Below, piece after piece: positions 43,466 to 51,974 of a DNA stretch of 64,000 nt. The DNA is from Anaerocolumna jejuensis DSM 15929. GTDB lineage: Bacteria; Bacillota; Clostridia; Lachnospirales; Lachnospiraceae. The notes below the pieces were generated by a model. That model did no database searches. It saw nothing but the letters and a program-made list of their open reading frames with translations, and was not told the DNA's origin. A program made the position numbers and the translations under genes. Each line of letters begins with the position of its first letter. Within the stretch, counting starts at the first letter, position 1. The stretch covers positions 1 to 64,000 of the forward strand of contig NZ_FRAC01000016.1 in assembly GCF_900142215.1 (NCBI RefSeq), written 5' to 3'.

Positions 43466-43753
43466 ATGAACCAATATGAATTAGCCTTAGTTGTAAATGC
43501 AAAAATCGAAGATGAAGCCAGAAATGCAACAGTGGAAGCCGTAAAAGAACTTATTACAAGATTCGGCGGCAACATCACTAATGTTGATGAATGGGGTAAG
43601 AAGAAATTAGCTTACGAAGTTCAGAAAATGAAAGAAGGCTTTTATTATTTTATCCAATTCGATGCTGATTCAACATGCCCAGGCGAAGTTGAAGATCGTA
43701 TTCGCATTATGGAAAATGTAATCAGATTCTTATGCATTAGACGGGACGCATAG
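43466..43753 (+). CDS. rpsF: 30S ribosomal protein S6
   Basis: A 95-residue ribosomal protein that binds 16S rRNA as a heterodimer with S18. Family features are MNQYELALVVNAKIEDE, TNVDEWGKKKLAYEVQKMKEGFYY and IRIMENVIRFL. GAAGGAGGTGCAG upstream fixes the start at 43466, although the open frame extends 165 nt further up. First gene of the conserved rpsF-ssb-rpsR operon. Confidence 0.97.
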   Translation: MNQYELALVVNAKIEDEARNATVEAVKELITRFGGNITNVDEWGKKKLAYEVQKMKEGFYYFIQFDADSTCPGEVEDRIRIMENVIRFLCIRRDA

Positions 43754-43774
43754 TAAAAGGAGGTATTCCTTAGT

Positions 43775-44212
43775 ATGAATAAAGTCATTTTAATGGGTCG
43801 TCTTACAAGAGACCCGGAAGTAAGGTACTCCCAGGGAGAGAACTCCACAGCAGTTGCCAGATACAGCCTGGCGGTAGACCGCAGATTTAAAAGACCTGGT
43901 GAAGCAGATGCCGATTTTATCAATTGCGTAAGCTTTGGTAAATCAGCAGAATTTGCAGAAAAGTATTTTAAACAGGGAACCAAGATTGCTGTTACTGGAA
44001 GAATCCAGACAGGAAGTTACACCAATAAAGATGGGCAGAAAGTATATACAACAGATGTTGTAGTCGATGAACAGGAATTTGCAGAGAGCAAAGGTTCATC
44101 CGGTGCCGAATCCGGTTATCAGCAGACTCAGAGGCCGACACCCAGCCAGGCAGTCGGAGACGGTTTTATGAATATTCCCGACGGACTGGACGAGGAGCTG
44201 CCATTTAGTTAA
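43775..44212 (+). CDS. ssb: Single-stranded DNA-binding protein
   Basis: A 145-residue SSB. The OB fold starts NKVILMGRLTRDPEVRYSQG and contains FINCVSFGKSAEFAEKYFKQG. A Gln/Pro/Gly-rich linker leads to the acidic tail DGLDEELPFS, the docking peptide for DNA-repair and replication partners. AAAGGAGG precedes the ATG 22 nt after rpsF. Confidence 0.97.
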   Translation: MNKVILMGRLTRDPEVRYSQGENSTAVARYSLAVDRRFKRPGEADADFINCVSFGKSAEFAEKYFKQGTKIAVTGRIQTGSYTNKDGQKVYTTDVVVDEQEFAESKGSSGAESGYQQTQRPTPSQAVGDGFMNIPDGLDEELPFS

Positions 44213-44268
44213 AGCATAAAGAATTATGTGAGAGTAATCAGTTATTTATTGGATAAGGAGGTCAAGTC

Positions 44269-44556
44269 ATGGCATATAATAAAAATGACAGAAACGGCAA
44301 TAGAGATGATAAAGGCGATTCCCCTATGAAAAGAAGAAATACCCGCAGAAGAAAAAAGGTTTGCGCATTCTGTGCGGATAAGAATCATACAGGAATTGAT
44401 TATAAGGATGTAAATAAATTAAAGAGATACGTATCTGAAAGAGGTAAGATTCTTCCCAGAAGAATTACCGGAAATTGTGCAAAGCATCAGAGAGCTCTTA
44501 CTGTAGCTATCAAGAGAGCCAGACATATCGCTTTAATGCCTTATACACTGGATTAA
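44269..44556 (+). CDS. rpsR: 30S ribosomal protein S18
   Basis: A 95-residue protein. The N-terminal basic extension (KNDRNGNRDDKGDSPMKRRN) precedes the conserved core YVSERGKILPRRITG and RARHIALMPYT. It keeps the Cys pattern (CAFCADK ... CAKH) of zinc-binding S18. GGAGG lies 9 nt before the ATG. Last gene of the operon. Confidence 0.97.
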   Translation: MAYNKNDRNGNRDDKGDSPMKRRNTRRRKKVCAFCADKNHTGIDYKDVNKLKRYVSERGKILPRRITGNCAKHQRALTVAIKRARHIALMPYTLD

Positions 44557-44638
44557 TCCCAGTAATATCAAAGGTTTCATAGGGCGTGTAGTGTTGTAGT
44601 TTACGACTTGTACACGTTTTGAATAGGTAATAAAATAG

Positions 44639-44690
44639 CCGTTACACTGCTTAGAGTGAATATTTCACTTGAGCCGTGTAACGGTTTTTT
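44639..44690 (+). terminator. Terminator of the rpsF operon
   Basis: CCGTTACAC pairs with GTGTAACGG, with an inner AGTGAA/TTTCAC stem and six T residues. Its flank GAATAGGTAATAAAATAGCC resembles that of the terminator at 47957. No other feature in 44557-44812. Confidence 0.9.
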
Positions 44691-44812
44691 AATTATAAGA
44701 AAATTTCTTTATTCGAAAACAGTGAATAGTAGGCTTGAAATCAAAAATGGTATGTAAGAAGAGGGAAGGTGCCCAAATAGTACAAGTTTCTTATGTAAAT
44801 GTACTGGGACGA

Positions 44813-44841
44813 TTGTCACATATTGGACGAGGTGATATAAT
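44813..44841 (+). promoter_or_regulatory. Predicted promoter of the SPFH/zinc-ribbon cluster
   Basis: TTGTCA (44813-44818) and TATAAT (44836-44841) with a 17-bp spacer, 86 bp before the gene. Confidence 0.55.
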
Positions 44842-44926
44842 AAGGTAAATATAACACTCATAATATTGATATATACAATTAAGATAATGACGATAAACTT
44901 ATTACTACATATGGGGGAAATGATAT

Positions 44927-46228
44927 ATGGCAATCGTGGAAGTAATTAAATATAACGGAGCACCGAATGTATTTGCATGGAAATATCCAAGTGAGGAATT
45001 AGGCACCTGGACGCAATTAATTGTAAATGAATCACAGGAAGCCATTCTGTTTAAAAGCGGGAAGGCATTGGATGTCTTCGGCAGTGGAAGGCATACACTG
45101 GATACTGCAAATATCCCTATATTGAATAATATAATTAATCTCCCGTTTGGTGGAAAATCTCCCTTTACTGCAGAAGTATGGTATGTAAATAAGGTTTACT
45201 CTTTGAATATTAAGTGGGGTACAACAACTCCAATTCAGATACAGGACCCTAAATATGGAGTTTTTATACCGGTTCGCTCTTATGGACAATTTGGTATCCG
45301 TATAGAAGATTCTAAGAAATTCCTGATAAAATTAGTCGGAACATTAAATGTCTTTGATGATAATAATATATTGCAGTACTTTAGAGGATTGTATCTGACA
45401 ATGGCAAAGGATACCATTTCATCATATCTCATTCACAAGAAGATAAGCGCATTGGAAATTAATGCATATCTTGAAGAAATGTCCAATTATATAGTGGAAC
45501 GGATTAAACCAGCCTTGGATGAGTACGGTATCGGTTTAGTGAATTTCTATGTAAATGATATTAATGTACCGGAGGAGGATGAGGCAGTAAAGACATTGAA
45601 GGACGCATTGGCTAAGCGTGCTGAAATGAATATTATAGGTTATGATTACCAACAGCAGCGTTCCTTTGATACACTGGAGAGTGCAGCAAATAACCAGGGT
45701 GGAATTTCCTCCGGTATAATGGGTGCCGGAATGGGTTTAGGAATGGGAATTAATGTGGGAAACGCAGTTGGTACCCAGTTTGGTTCTATTTCAACGGCAC
45801 TGGATACAAAGGGTGGTAATAAGAAGGAGTGTGCGAAGTGTCACGCGGTAATGGAAGCAGGTGCTCGTTTTTGTCCTTCCTGTGGTAATGATACTGTTAA
45901 AACGGAACCTGAGAATAATAATATGATAAAATGTAATAATTGCGGGGCAGTTTATTCTGAAAATACAAAATTCTGCCCGGAATGCGGAAATAAATACAAC
46001 CCGTGCCCTAACTGTAAAGCAGATTTACCGGATGGGGCGACCAGTTGCTCCAGCTGCGGATACGAATTACCGGTTCCTTGTCCGAAATGCGGCAATCCTA
46101 TTAATAGAAAAAAACATAAATTCTGTCCGGAATGTGGTGCTTCTTTAGCAAAGAAATGTCCAAAATGCGAAACTGCAATTGAAGGCAGCCCCAAATTTTG
46201 TCCGGAATGTGGAGAAAAGCTAAATTAA
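44927..46228 (+). CDS. SPFH-domain protein with C-terminal zinc ribbons (YdjI-like)
   Basis: A 433-residue protein. The first 240 residues match the SPFH/virion-core-like domain of B. subtilis YdjI (VFAWKYPSEELGTWTQLIVNESQEAILF). A Gly/Met-rich segment follows (GIMGAGMGLGMGINVG). The last 150 residues hold about five CxxC zinc-ribbon pairs such as CAKCHAVMEAGARFCPSCG. YdjI-type proteins sit at the inner membrane and work with PspA-type membrane-stress systems. Here the following genes are a membrane protein and two zinc-ribbon proteins, which fits a membrane-associated complex. Confidence 0.8.
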   Translation: MAIVEVIKYNGAPNVFAWKYPSEELGTWTQLIVNESQEAILFKSGKALDVFGSGRHTLDTANIPILNNIINLPFGGKSPFTAEVWYVNKVYSLNIKWGTTTPIQIQDPKYGVFIPVRSYGQFGIRIEDSKKFLIKLVGTLNVFDDNNILQYFRGLYLTMAKDTISSYLIHKKISALEINAYLEEMSNYIVERIKPALDEYGIGLVNFYVNDINVPEEDEAVKTLKDALAKRAEMNIIGYDYQQQRSFDTLESAANNQGGISSGIMGAGMGLGMGINVGNAVGTQFGSISTALDTKGGNKKECAKCHAVMEAGARFCPSCGNDTVKTEPENNNMIKCNNCGAVYSENTKFCPECGNKYNPCPNCKADLPDGATSCSSCGYELPVPCPKCGNPINRKKHKFCPECGASLAKKCPKCETAIEGSPKFCPECGEKLN

Positions 46229-46240
46229 GGGGGAAATGGG

Positions 46241-46942
46241 ATGAAAACTCGGAATAGAAATGTAATAGGTTTTATTAGCTTTATTCTTATTTTGATTACG
46301 ATTGCATTGTTTTTCATACTGACTGAGAAAAGAGTATTCATCGATTGGTTAGGCATTGGCTTCATTATAGCAGCCGAATTAATACTTATGACTGGACTTC
46401 TATTTATACAGAGAGAGAGGGGAGAACAGGAGCGGACTGTTTTATATGCCGGAATGAATAGTGCCATTGGACTTTATACCATTCTATCCATTATTGTTTC
46501 AGTCCTTTTTATGGGGCTTTTCAGAGAGGATGCAAAATATTTGCTTCTGATTCAGATTGTATTAATTGCAGCTTATTTAATTACCGTTGTATTAATATAT
46601 AATATCAGCATTCACGTGGGTAAGGCTAATGCATCTGCCGTATATTCTGTTAATAAGATGCAGGAGCTATTAAACAGGATAGTAATGCTTCGGAATATCA
46701 ATAGAAATGGTGCGCTGGTTCAGAAACTTGACAAGCTTTATGATGCAATTCGTTTTTCTGACGTATCGGCAACAGTAAAAACGGATGAAATTATTGCTGG
46801 TAAGCTTACAGAGCTTCAGATACTGATAGAAAGTGATACGGAAGAAACGGCCGAAGCAGCTGGAAGTTTAATTGATGATGTTATGGTTCTTATAAAACAG
46901 AGAGCAGCGGAGTTGAGTATAATTAAGGCAGGAGGAATATAA
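46241..46942 (+). CDS. Membrane protein of the SPFH cluster
   Basis: A 233-residue protein with four hydrophobic segments in the first 130 residues (VIGFISFILILITIALFFIL, LGIGFIIAAELILMTGLLFI and two more). A cytoplasmic coiled region of about 100 residues follows. No family is recognised. It starts 12 nt after the SPFH gene and ends 1 nt before the next, so it is tightly coupled. Probably a partner of the SPFH protein. Confidence 0.7.
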   Translation: MKTRNRNVIGFISFILILITIALFFILTEKRVFIDWLGIGFIIAAELILMTGLLFIQRERGEQERTVLYAGMNSAIGLYTILSIIVSVLFMGLFREDAKYLLLIQIVLIAAYLITVVLIYNISIHVGKANASAVYSVNKMQELLNRIVMLRNINRNGALVQKLDKLYDAIRFSDVSATVKTDEIIAGKLTELQILIESDTEETAEAAGSLIDDVMVLIKQRAAELSIIKAGGI

Positions 46943-46943
46943 A

Positions 46944-47537
46944 GTGTCTCAGGATAAAAAAGTAAAAAGAAAGCTTTTTTTTAATAGTGCCATTGGCTTA
47001 CTTCAAATTATGGCAGGAGGCTTTTTTGCATTTATTTTCGGAATTACATTATTAGGGTGCTTCTTTACTATGTTTGGTCCCAAAAAGACGACAACAGTAG
47101 GTGAGACACTTGTCATTCTGATTATATTTGTCTTATTTACTTACATGCTGTTAAGAGGCTTTCGTCGAAGAAGACTGAATAAGATATATTATGTTTATAC
47201 ACAGCAGCTAATGAAGAACTCAGCCTTTTCCATTGAACAGTTAGCTGCTGCATTAAGGATGCCGTTGGATTCAGTGAGAAAAGACATGGAAGAAATGGTT
47301 AAAAAGGAACTTATAGACATAGATGATAATAATTATAATCAATATTATCAGGATTATGAAGCTGAGGAACCAACATATGCATCAGATACTAAATCCAATA
47401 TCAGAAAACCAGCCAGCGAGATGATATCCGATGAATACTTCGAGGTAACCTGCAAAAACTGCGGAGCATCCAGTAAGGTTTTAAAAGGTTCTGCTGTAAT
47501 TTGCGAATATTGTGGGTCGATGCTGAAAAGCGAGTAA
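46944..47537 (+). CDS. Membrane protein with winged-helix-like segment and zinc ribbon
   Basis: A 197-residue protein with a GTG start. Two N-terminal membrane helices (about residues 13-38 and 50-70) precede a helical segment resembling a winged helix (FSIEQLAAALRMPLDSVRKDMEEMVKKELI). An acidic linker and a C-terminal zinc ribbon (CKNCGASSKVLKGSAVICEYC) follow. The order recalls YdjG/YdjH-type partners. Function is unknown, but co-location with the SPFH gene points to one complex. Confidence 0.7.
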   Translation: MSQDKKVKRKLFFNSAIGLLQIMAGGFFAFIFGITLLGCFFTMFGPKKTTTVGETLVILIIFVLFTYMLLRGFRRRRLNKIYYVYTQQLMKNSAFSIEQLAAALRMPLDSVRKDMEEMVKKELIDIDDNNYNQYYQDYEAEEPTYASDTKSNIRKPASEMISDEYFEVTCKNCGASSKVLKGSAVICEYCGSMLKSE

Positions 47538-47564
47538 GATAGATTTATGGGAAGTGGAAGTATT

Positions 47565-47887
47565 ATGTCAATATTTAAAAAGAGTAACAATAATATAAGT
47601 AAAACGGTCAGAGCGCAGACAGTCATTGTGAATGGTAAAGTAGTATCTGGTAATGATCCTGAAGCAAAAGCCGTGATGGATGACATGCAAAGGGGATTTA
47701 GTGAAAAGTTTAGTGAAGGTAATTAGCTGGTATTTCGAATACAGTTGAAGTAACAAGGGCAGAGATTTCTTCACCTTCGTTTGAAAGTCAGACAAGGGTT
47801 TTTGAGTGTAAAATTTGCGGGGCCAGGAATACGATTATTCCGGGAGCAGATGCGGTCTGTGAGTATTGCGGATCTGGTCTGAAATAA
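47565..47887 (+). pseudogene. Frameshifted zinc-ribbon gene
   Basis: The first frame (47565-47726, ATG after GGAAG) gives 53 residues ending FSEGN and a stop. A second frame begins immediately at 47726 and continues with 53 residues ending in a zinc ribbon (CKICGARNTIIPGADAVCEYC) to the TAA at 47885. The second part has no start codon or ribosome binding site, and its zinc ribbon matches the end of the upstream neighbour. A one-base insertion or two-base deletion at about 47722 would restore one protein of about 106 residues. It is a recent frameshift, an assembly error or, less likely, recoding. Confidence 0.7.
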
Positions 47888-47956
47888 ATGAGAGATTTGT
47901 TGTTTGTAGGTTGTTAGTCTGCATCCTTTTTACCCGTTCTGAATAAGATATAAAAT

Positions 47957-47992
47957 AGCCGTTGCATAACTTAGGTTGTGCAGCGGTTTTTT
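47957..47992 (+). terminator. Terminator of the SPFH/zinc-ribbon cluster
   Basis: CCGTTGCATAAC pairs with GTTGTGCAGCGG (two G-T pairs), followed by TTTTTT. A close relative of the terminator at 44639, including about 25 nt of upstream flank. Confidence 0.9.
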
Positions 47993-48067
47993 AATACCTC
48001 ACTTTCCACTGGATATTTAAATAAGATTACCTTTTAAATTTTTTCTTCCTTTCGTTGATGTTTTATA

Positions 48068-48096
48068 TTGACAAAAAAGAAAGAATGAAATATACT
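48068..48096 (+). promoter_or_regulatory. Near-consensus promoter of the opp operon
   Basis: TTGACA (48068-48073) and TATACT (48091-48096) with a 17-bp spacer. The 100-nt leader contains the dyad CATACAA-14 nt-TTGTATG near 48112-48139, a possible operator. Confidence 0.65.
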
Positions 48097-48198
48097 ACCA
48101 ATTGTGATTGCATACAAAACTAATATGAATTGTATGAATTGATAAGAAACCCGGACGTTTAAGGCGCCTGTTTAATTTTAGCATGGAGGACAAAAAGA

Positions 48199-49956
48199 AT
48201 GAAAAAGATGAAAAAGTATCTTTCTTTGATACTTGCAGGAATTCTGGTGACAGGGTTACTTACAGCCTGCAGCAGCGGAAAAACGGAAGTTGCGACAGCA
48301 GGAGGAGAAACGGCAGATACATCCGGTACGACCGATACCAGTGATACAACCGGTGCGGCAAAAGGCTCGGGTGACAGCGTACAGGAACTGAATTTAAGAG
48401 CATCTGCCTTTGGAAATAATTACGATGTTCAGGATATGGGCTGGCGTTGGATGATGGCAGAATGCTATGAAGGTCTGCTTCGTGATGTGGGAGGAGCTGA
48501 CGGAGATAAGTATGAGCTTGCAGGTGCGGAATCCATTGATGTGTCTGAGGATGGACTTACCTATACCTTCCATCTGAGACAGAATGCAAAATGGTCTGAT
48601 GGTAAGCCTGTTACAGCAAATGATTATAAATACGGATGGGACCGTTTGTTAGATCCCAGCAAGGGATACAGTTATGCAGCATTTATTTTCAATATTGTAG
48701 GTGCCGAGGAGTATTATAACAAGAAAGGTTCTTTGGATGACGTGGCAATTAAGGCTTTGGATGATTATACCTTTGAAGTGAAATTAAAAGTGGCAGATCC
48801 TACCTTTGAATCAAAGCTGGTTGCAACCCCTCTCTATCCCACCCGTCAGGACGTTGCGGAGGCAGCCGGTGACAACTGGGGTAAGGACTGGAAATTAAAC
48901 ATATATAACGGACCATATGTTTTATCAGACCTTGTGGAAGATAACAAGATGGTCTGGACGAAAAATAAATATTACTGGGATGCGGACAATGTAAAGCTGG
49001 AAAAGGTAAACTGGTTCGATGTTGCGGAAGACGCGACGGCAGCTACCATGTTTGATAACGGTCAGCTGGATGTAATTAACGGCGCCGGTGATTACATCAA
49101 GAAGTATGATGAAGAAGCAAAAGCTGGAAAGATACAGTCTCTTGCAACGGAATATCCCGGGACGGCTATGTTAAGCTATGAATTACAAAACGGCGGAAAA
49201 TCCGGCTTAATGAAAAATGCCAATATCCGTAAAGCTATTTCCTACAGTATTAACAGAGATGAAATGGTCGGAGCGGTTTATGGAAGGTATACACCTGCCT
49301 ACGGACTCATATCTCCGGCAATTACCTTTAATGAAAAGACCTACCGCTCTCAGGCTGAAGAGCCGATTAGTACCGAATATAAAGAATATGCAGGAGATAA
49401 GACAAAACTGCAGGGACTTTTCCAGAAGGGTCTGGATGAGCTGGGAGTGAAGACTCCAATCAGCGATGTTACTGTCGTACTGTTAACCTATGGTTCAACT
49501 ACCCAGAACCAGACAGAACGTGAATATATCAAGCAGTCTCTGGAGCAGAATCTGGGAATTAAGGTAGAACTGAACACCGTAGGTGATTCTTCTCTGTTTA
49601 CATCAGAAAGAGATGCCTTTAACTTTGACATCATGACTGCCGCCTGGTACAGTGACTATAATGATCCTTTGGATTACCTGGATATCTTTAGAACCGGTGT
49701 ATATCATTCCTATGGGTTATACTCCAACACAGACTATGACGCTTTGCTGGACTCCTTATCCGGTCTTAAGGATAACTCAAAACGCCTTGAAATCTATCAG
49801 AAGCTGGAAAATAAATTACTTTTGGAAGACTGTGCGGCTGCACCTCTGTATTATGCCGATAACCATTTTTATATTCAGAACTGGGTAAAGGATTTCCATA
49901 CATCTTCTTTTGGAGCCAGCCAGGAAGTGTACCATACATCTGTCTCCGGCAAATAA
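48199..49956 (+). CDS. oppA: Oligopeptide ABC transporter substrate-binding lipoprotein
   Basis: A 585-residue lipoprotein. Signal peptide with lipobox LLTACS, then a Thr/Gly/Ser-rich linker. The family-5 solute-binding domain shows GLTYTFHLRQNAKWSDGKPVTANDYKYGWDR-type core (SDGKPVTANDY), NIRKAISYSINRDEMV and a C-terminal DIMTAAWYSDYNDPLDYLD. It captures peptides outside the membrane for OppBCDF. GGAGG precedes the ATG. An attenuating hairpin separates it from oppB, giving higher oppA expression. Confidence 0.93.
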   Translation: MKKMKKYLSLILAGILVTGLLTACSSGKTEVATAGGETADTSGTTDTSDTTGAAKGSGDSVQELNLRASAFGNNYDVQDMGWRWMMAECYEGLLRDVGGADGDKYELAGAESIDVSEDGLTYTFHLRQNAKWSDGKPVTANDYKYGWDRLLDPSKGYSYAAFIFNIVGAEEYYNKKGSLDDVAIKALDDYTFEVKLKVADPTFESKLVATPLYPTRQDVAEAAGDNWGKDWKLNIYNGPYVLSDLVEDNKMVWTKNKYYWDADNVKLEKVNWFDVAEDATAATMFDNGQLDVINGAGDYIKKYDEEAKAGKIQSLATEYPGTAMLSYELQNGGKSGLMKNANIRKAISYSINRDEMVGAVYGRYTPAYGLISPAITFNEKTYRSQAEEPISTEYKEYAGDKTKLQGLFQKGLDELGVKTPISDVTVVLLTYGSTTQNQTEREYIKQSLEQNLGIKVELNTVGDSSLFTSERDAFNFDIMTAAWYSDYNDPLDYLDIFRTGVYHSYGLYSNTDYDALLDSLSGLKDNSKRLEIYQKLENKLLLEDCAAAPLYYADNHFYIQNWVKDFHTSSFGASQEVYHTSVSGK

Positions 49957-49980
49957 AAGTTATACATTGGGAATTGCAAA

Positions 49981-50009
49981 AAAGGGCTGGAGGTGAATAG
50001 CCCTTTTTT
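49981..50009 (+). terminator. Attenuating terminator between oppA and oppB
   Basis: AAAGGGCT pairs with AGCCCTTT around a 10-nt loop, followed by further T residues. Confidence 0.8.
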
Positions 50010-50058
50010 GCTGTATGTAAACATAAGCAGTTATTTTGGCTGATAAAGGAGAGTTACA

Positions 50059-51015
50059 ATGGGGAAATATTTAATACGCCGGCTGGCTGAAATGATACTT
50101 ACTCTGTTTTTAATTGCTACTGCTACATTCTTCCTTCTGGAGGCTGTACCCGGCGACCCGCTGACTCAGAGGGCAGAGAAACTGGCTCCTGCCGTGAAGG
50201 ATAATTTATACAAAAGATATGGGCTGGATAAACCCATGATGGAACGTTATGTAATTACCATGAAAGGAATTGCCACCGGAAATTTTGGAGAATCCTTTGT
50301 CTATGCGGGCCAGACGGTTCAAGGGCTGATTCATGACAGACTGCCTGTTTCTGCACGGCTGGGAATACAGCAGGTACTTTTGGGAATCACCGTGGGTCTG
50401 CTGCTTGGCATATTGGCGGCGATGAAACGGGGTACCCTGGCAGATTATCTGGTAATAGTTTTGTCGGTGCTGATGATTTCGGTGCCTCATTTGATATTTG
50501 GATTACTGCTGCAGAAGATATTTGCAGGGGATTTAAAGTGGTTTCCCACCATCGGGTGGCCGGCAGGAAAAGATTTGTGGTTTGGAGGCTGGGAGTATAC
50601 GGTTTTACCTACCCTGACAGGGTGCTTCAGCTATATTGCAGCCTATGCCAGGCTTTTAAAAACCTCCATGCTGGATGTTATCGGGCAGGATTATGTTCTG
50701 ACAGCCGAATCCAAAGGGCTCAGCAAGGGGGCAATTATCCGGAAACATATCCTGCGGAATTCCTTTATTCCTGTAATTACACAGCTTCCCATGTCCATTG
50801 CAATGTGTATTACCGGTTCATTTTTTATCGAAAGTATTTTTTCTATCCCCGGAATCGGACAGTATTATGTTACTGCGGTAAATAACCAGGACCTTTCCAT
50901 ATTAATGGGAGAGACAGTCATTCTGGCAGGAATGTATATTGTTGTACTTTTTATAACGGACCTGCTGTATGTCGCCGTGGATCCGCGTATCAGCCTGACA
51001 GGCAAGAACAGCTAA
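50059..51015 (+). CDS. oppB: Oligopeptide ABC transporter permease OppB
   Basis: A 318-residue inner-membrane permease with six helices. The N-terminal YLIRRLAEMILTLFLIATATF and the GDPLTQRAEKL loop are typical. The ATPase-contact EAA loop is AESKGLSKGAIIRKHILRNS. It forms a heterodimeric channel with OppC. AAAGGAGAG precedes the ATG. Confidence 0.94.
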   Translation: MGKYLIRRLAEMILTLFLIATATFFLLEAVPGDPLTQRAEKLAPAVKDNLYKRYGLDKPMMERYVITMKGIATGNFGESFVYAGQTVQGLIHDRLPVSARLGIQQVLLGITVGLLLGILAAMKRGTLADYLVIVLSVLMISVPHLIFGLLLQKIFAGDLKWFPTIGWPAGKDLWFGGWEYTVLPTLTGCFSYIAAYARLLKTSMLDVIGQDYVLTAESKGLSKGAIIRKHILRNSFIPVITQLPMSIAMCITGSFFIESIFSIPGIGQYYVTAVNNQDLSILMGETVILAGMYIVVLFITDLLYVAVDPRISLTGKNS

Positions 51016-51032
51016 AGGAAGGATAGAAAAAT

Positions 51033-51950
51033 ATGCCGGAATTAACACCAGGAAAATTCGAAATTATCGGATATAAAAAAGAAGATATTAATAAAATCAC
51101 CCGGCCTGCTATTTCTTACTGGCAGGATGCCTGGAGACGTTTGAAGAAAAATCCCATAGCAATGGTATCCATAGCGGTTCTTATTGTCATGGTGATTATG
51201 GTAATTGCAGGTCCCATGATACGGGGATATGATTATGTTACCATGAATGTGGCACAGAAGAATCTGACCCCTTCTTCTAAATACTGGTTTGGTACGGATA
51301 ATCTGGGAAGGGACCTTTTTTCCCGTATCTGGGCAGGTGCAAGAGCTTCTATTATGATAGCTATTGTGGCAACTGCTTTAAAGCTGGTATTCGGTACCCT
51401 GTATGGTGCACTGATGGCACATTTTGGCGGATGGGCGGATGAAGTTCTGATGCGTATTATTGAAGTGATCAATTCAATTCCTTCTCTGCTTATTACGATT
51501 TTGATCATGATGGTTTTAGGAAACAGTCTGTTCTCCCTTCTCGTAGCCTTGAGTATTACAGCCTGGTGCAATACTGCCAGACAGGTAAGGGGTATGATAA
51601 AGCAGCTGAGGGAGTCGGAATATGTCTATGCTGCGGAAGTGCTGGGAGCAAAGCCTGTCCGCATTATTTTTAAACATTATATACCAAATATGCTTGGAAT
51701 TTTGATACTGGATGCTTCGACAGCAATTCCGGGCTTCATTTTCACAGAGGCAGGTTTAAGCTTTCTGGGTATCGGCTTGAAATCACCGGCTATCAGTCTG
51801 GGAGTTCTGATTTCTATGGGACAGCAGTCTATGGATTTTTATCCCTATCAGCTGTTTTTTCCCTGCCTGCTCCTTTGCATTATCGTTATGGCATTTAACC
51901 TCTTGGGAGACGGGCTGCGTGATGCATTGGATCCTAAGCTTCGCCAGTAA
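51033..51950 (+). CDS. oppC: Oligopeptide ABC transporter permease OppC
   Basis: A 305-residue permease. A soluble N-terminal stretch leads into SYWQDAWRRLKKNPIAMVSI. KYWFGTDNLGRDLFSRIWAG is the family landmark and the EAA loop reads AEVLGAKPVRIIFKHYIPN. It starts 17 nt after oppB with AAAGGAAGG upstream. Confidence 0.94.
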   Translation: MPELTPGKFEIIGYKKEDINKITRPAISYWQDAWRRLKKNPIAMVSIAVLIVMVIMVIAGPMIRGYDYVTMNVAQKNLTPSSKYWFGTDNLGRDLFSRIWAGARASIMIAIVATALKLVFGTLYGALMAHFGGWADEVLMRIIEVINSIPSLLITILIMMVLGNSLFSLLVALSITAWCNTARQVRGMIKQLRESEYVYAAEVLGAKPVRIIFKHYIPNMLGILILDASTAIPGFIFTEAGLSFLGIGLKSPAISLGVLISMGQQSMDFYPYQLFFPCLLLCIIVMAFNLLGDGLRDALDPKLRQ

Positions 51951-51974
51951 TGGGTATTTGGCCGGAAAGGAGAT

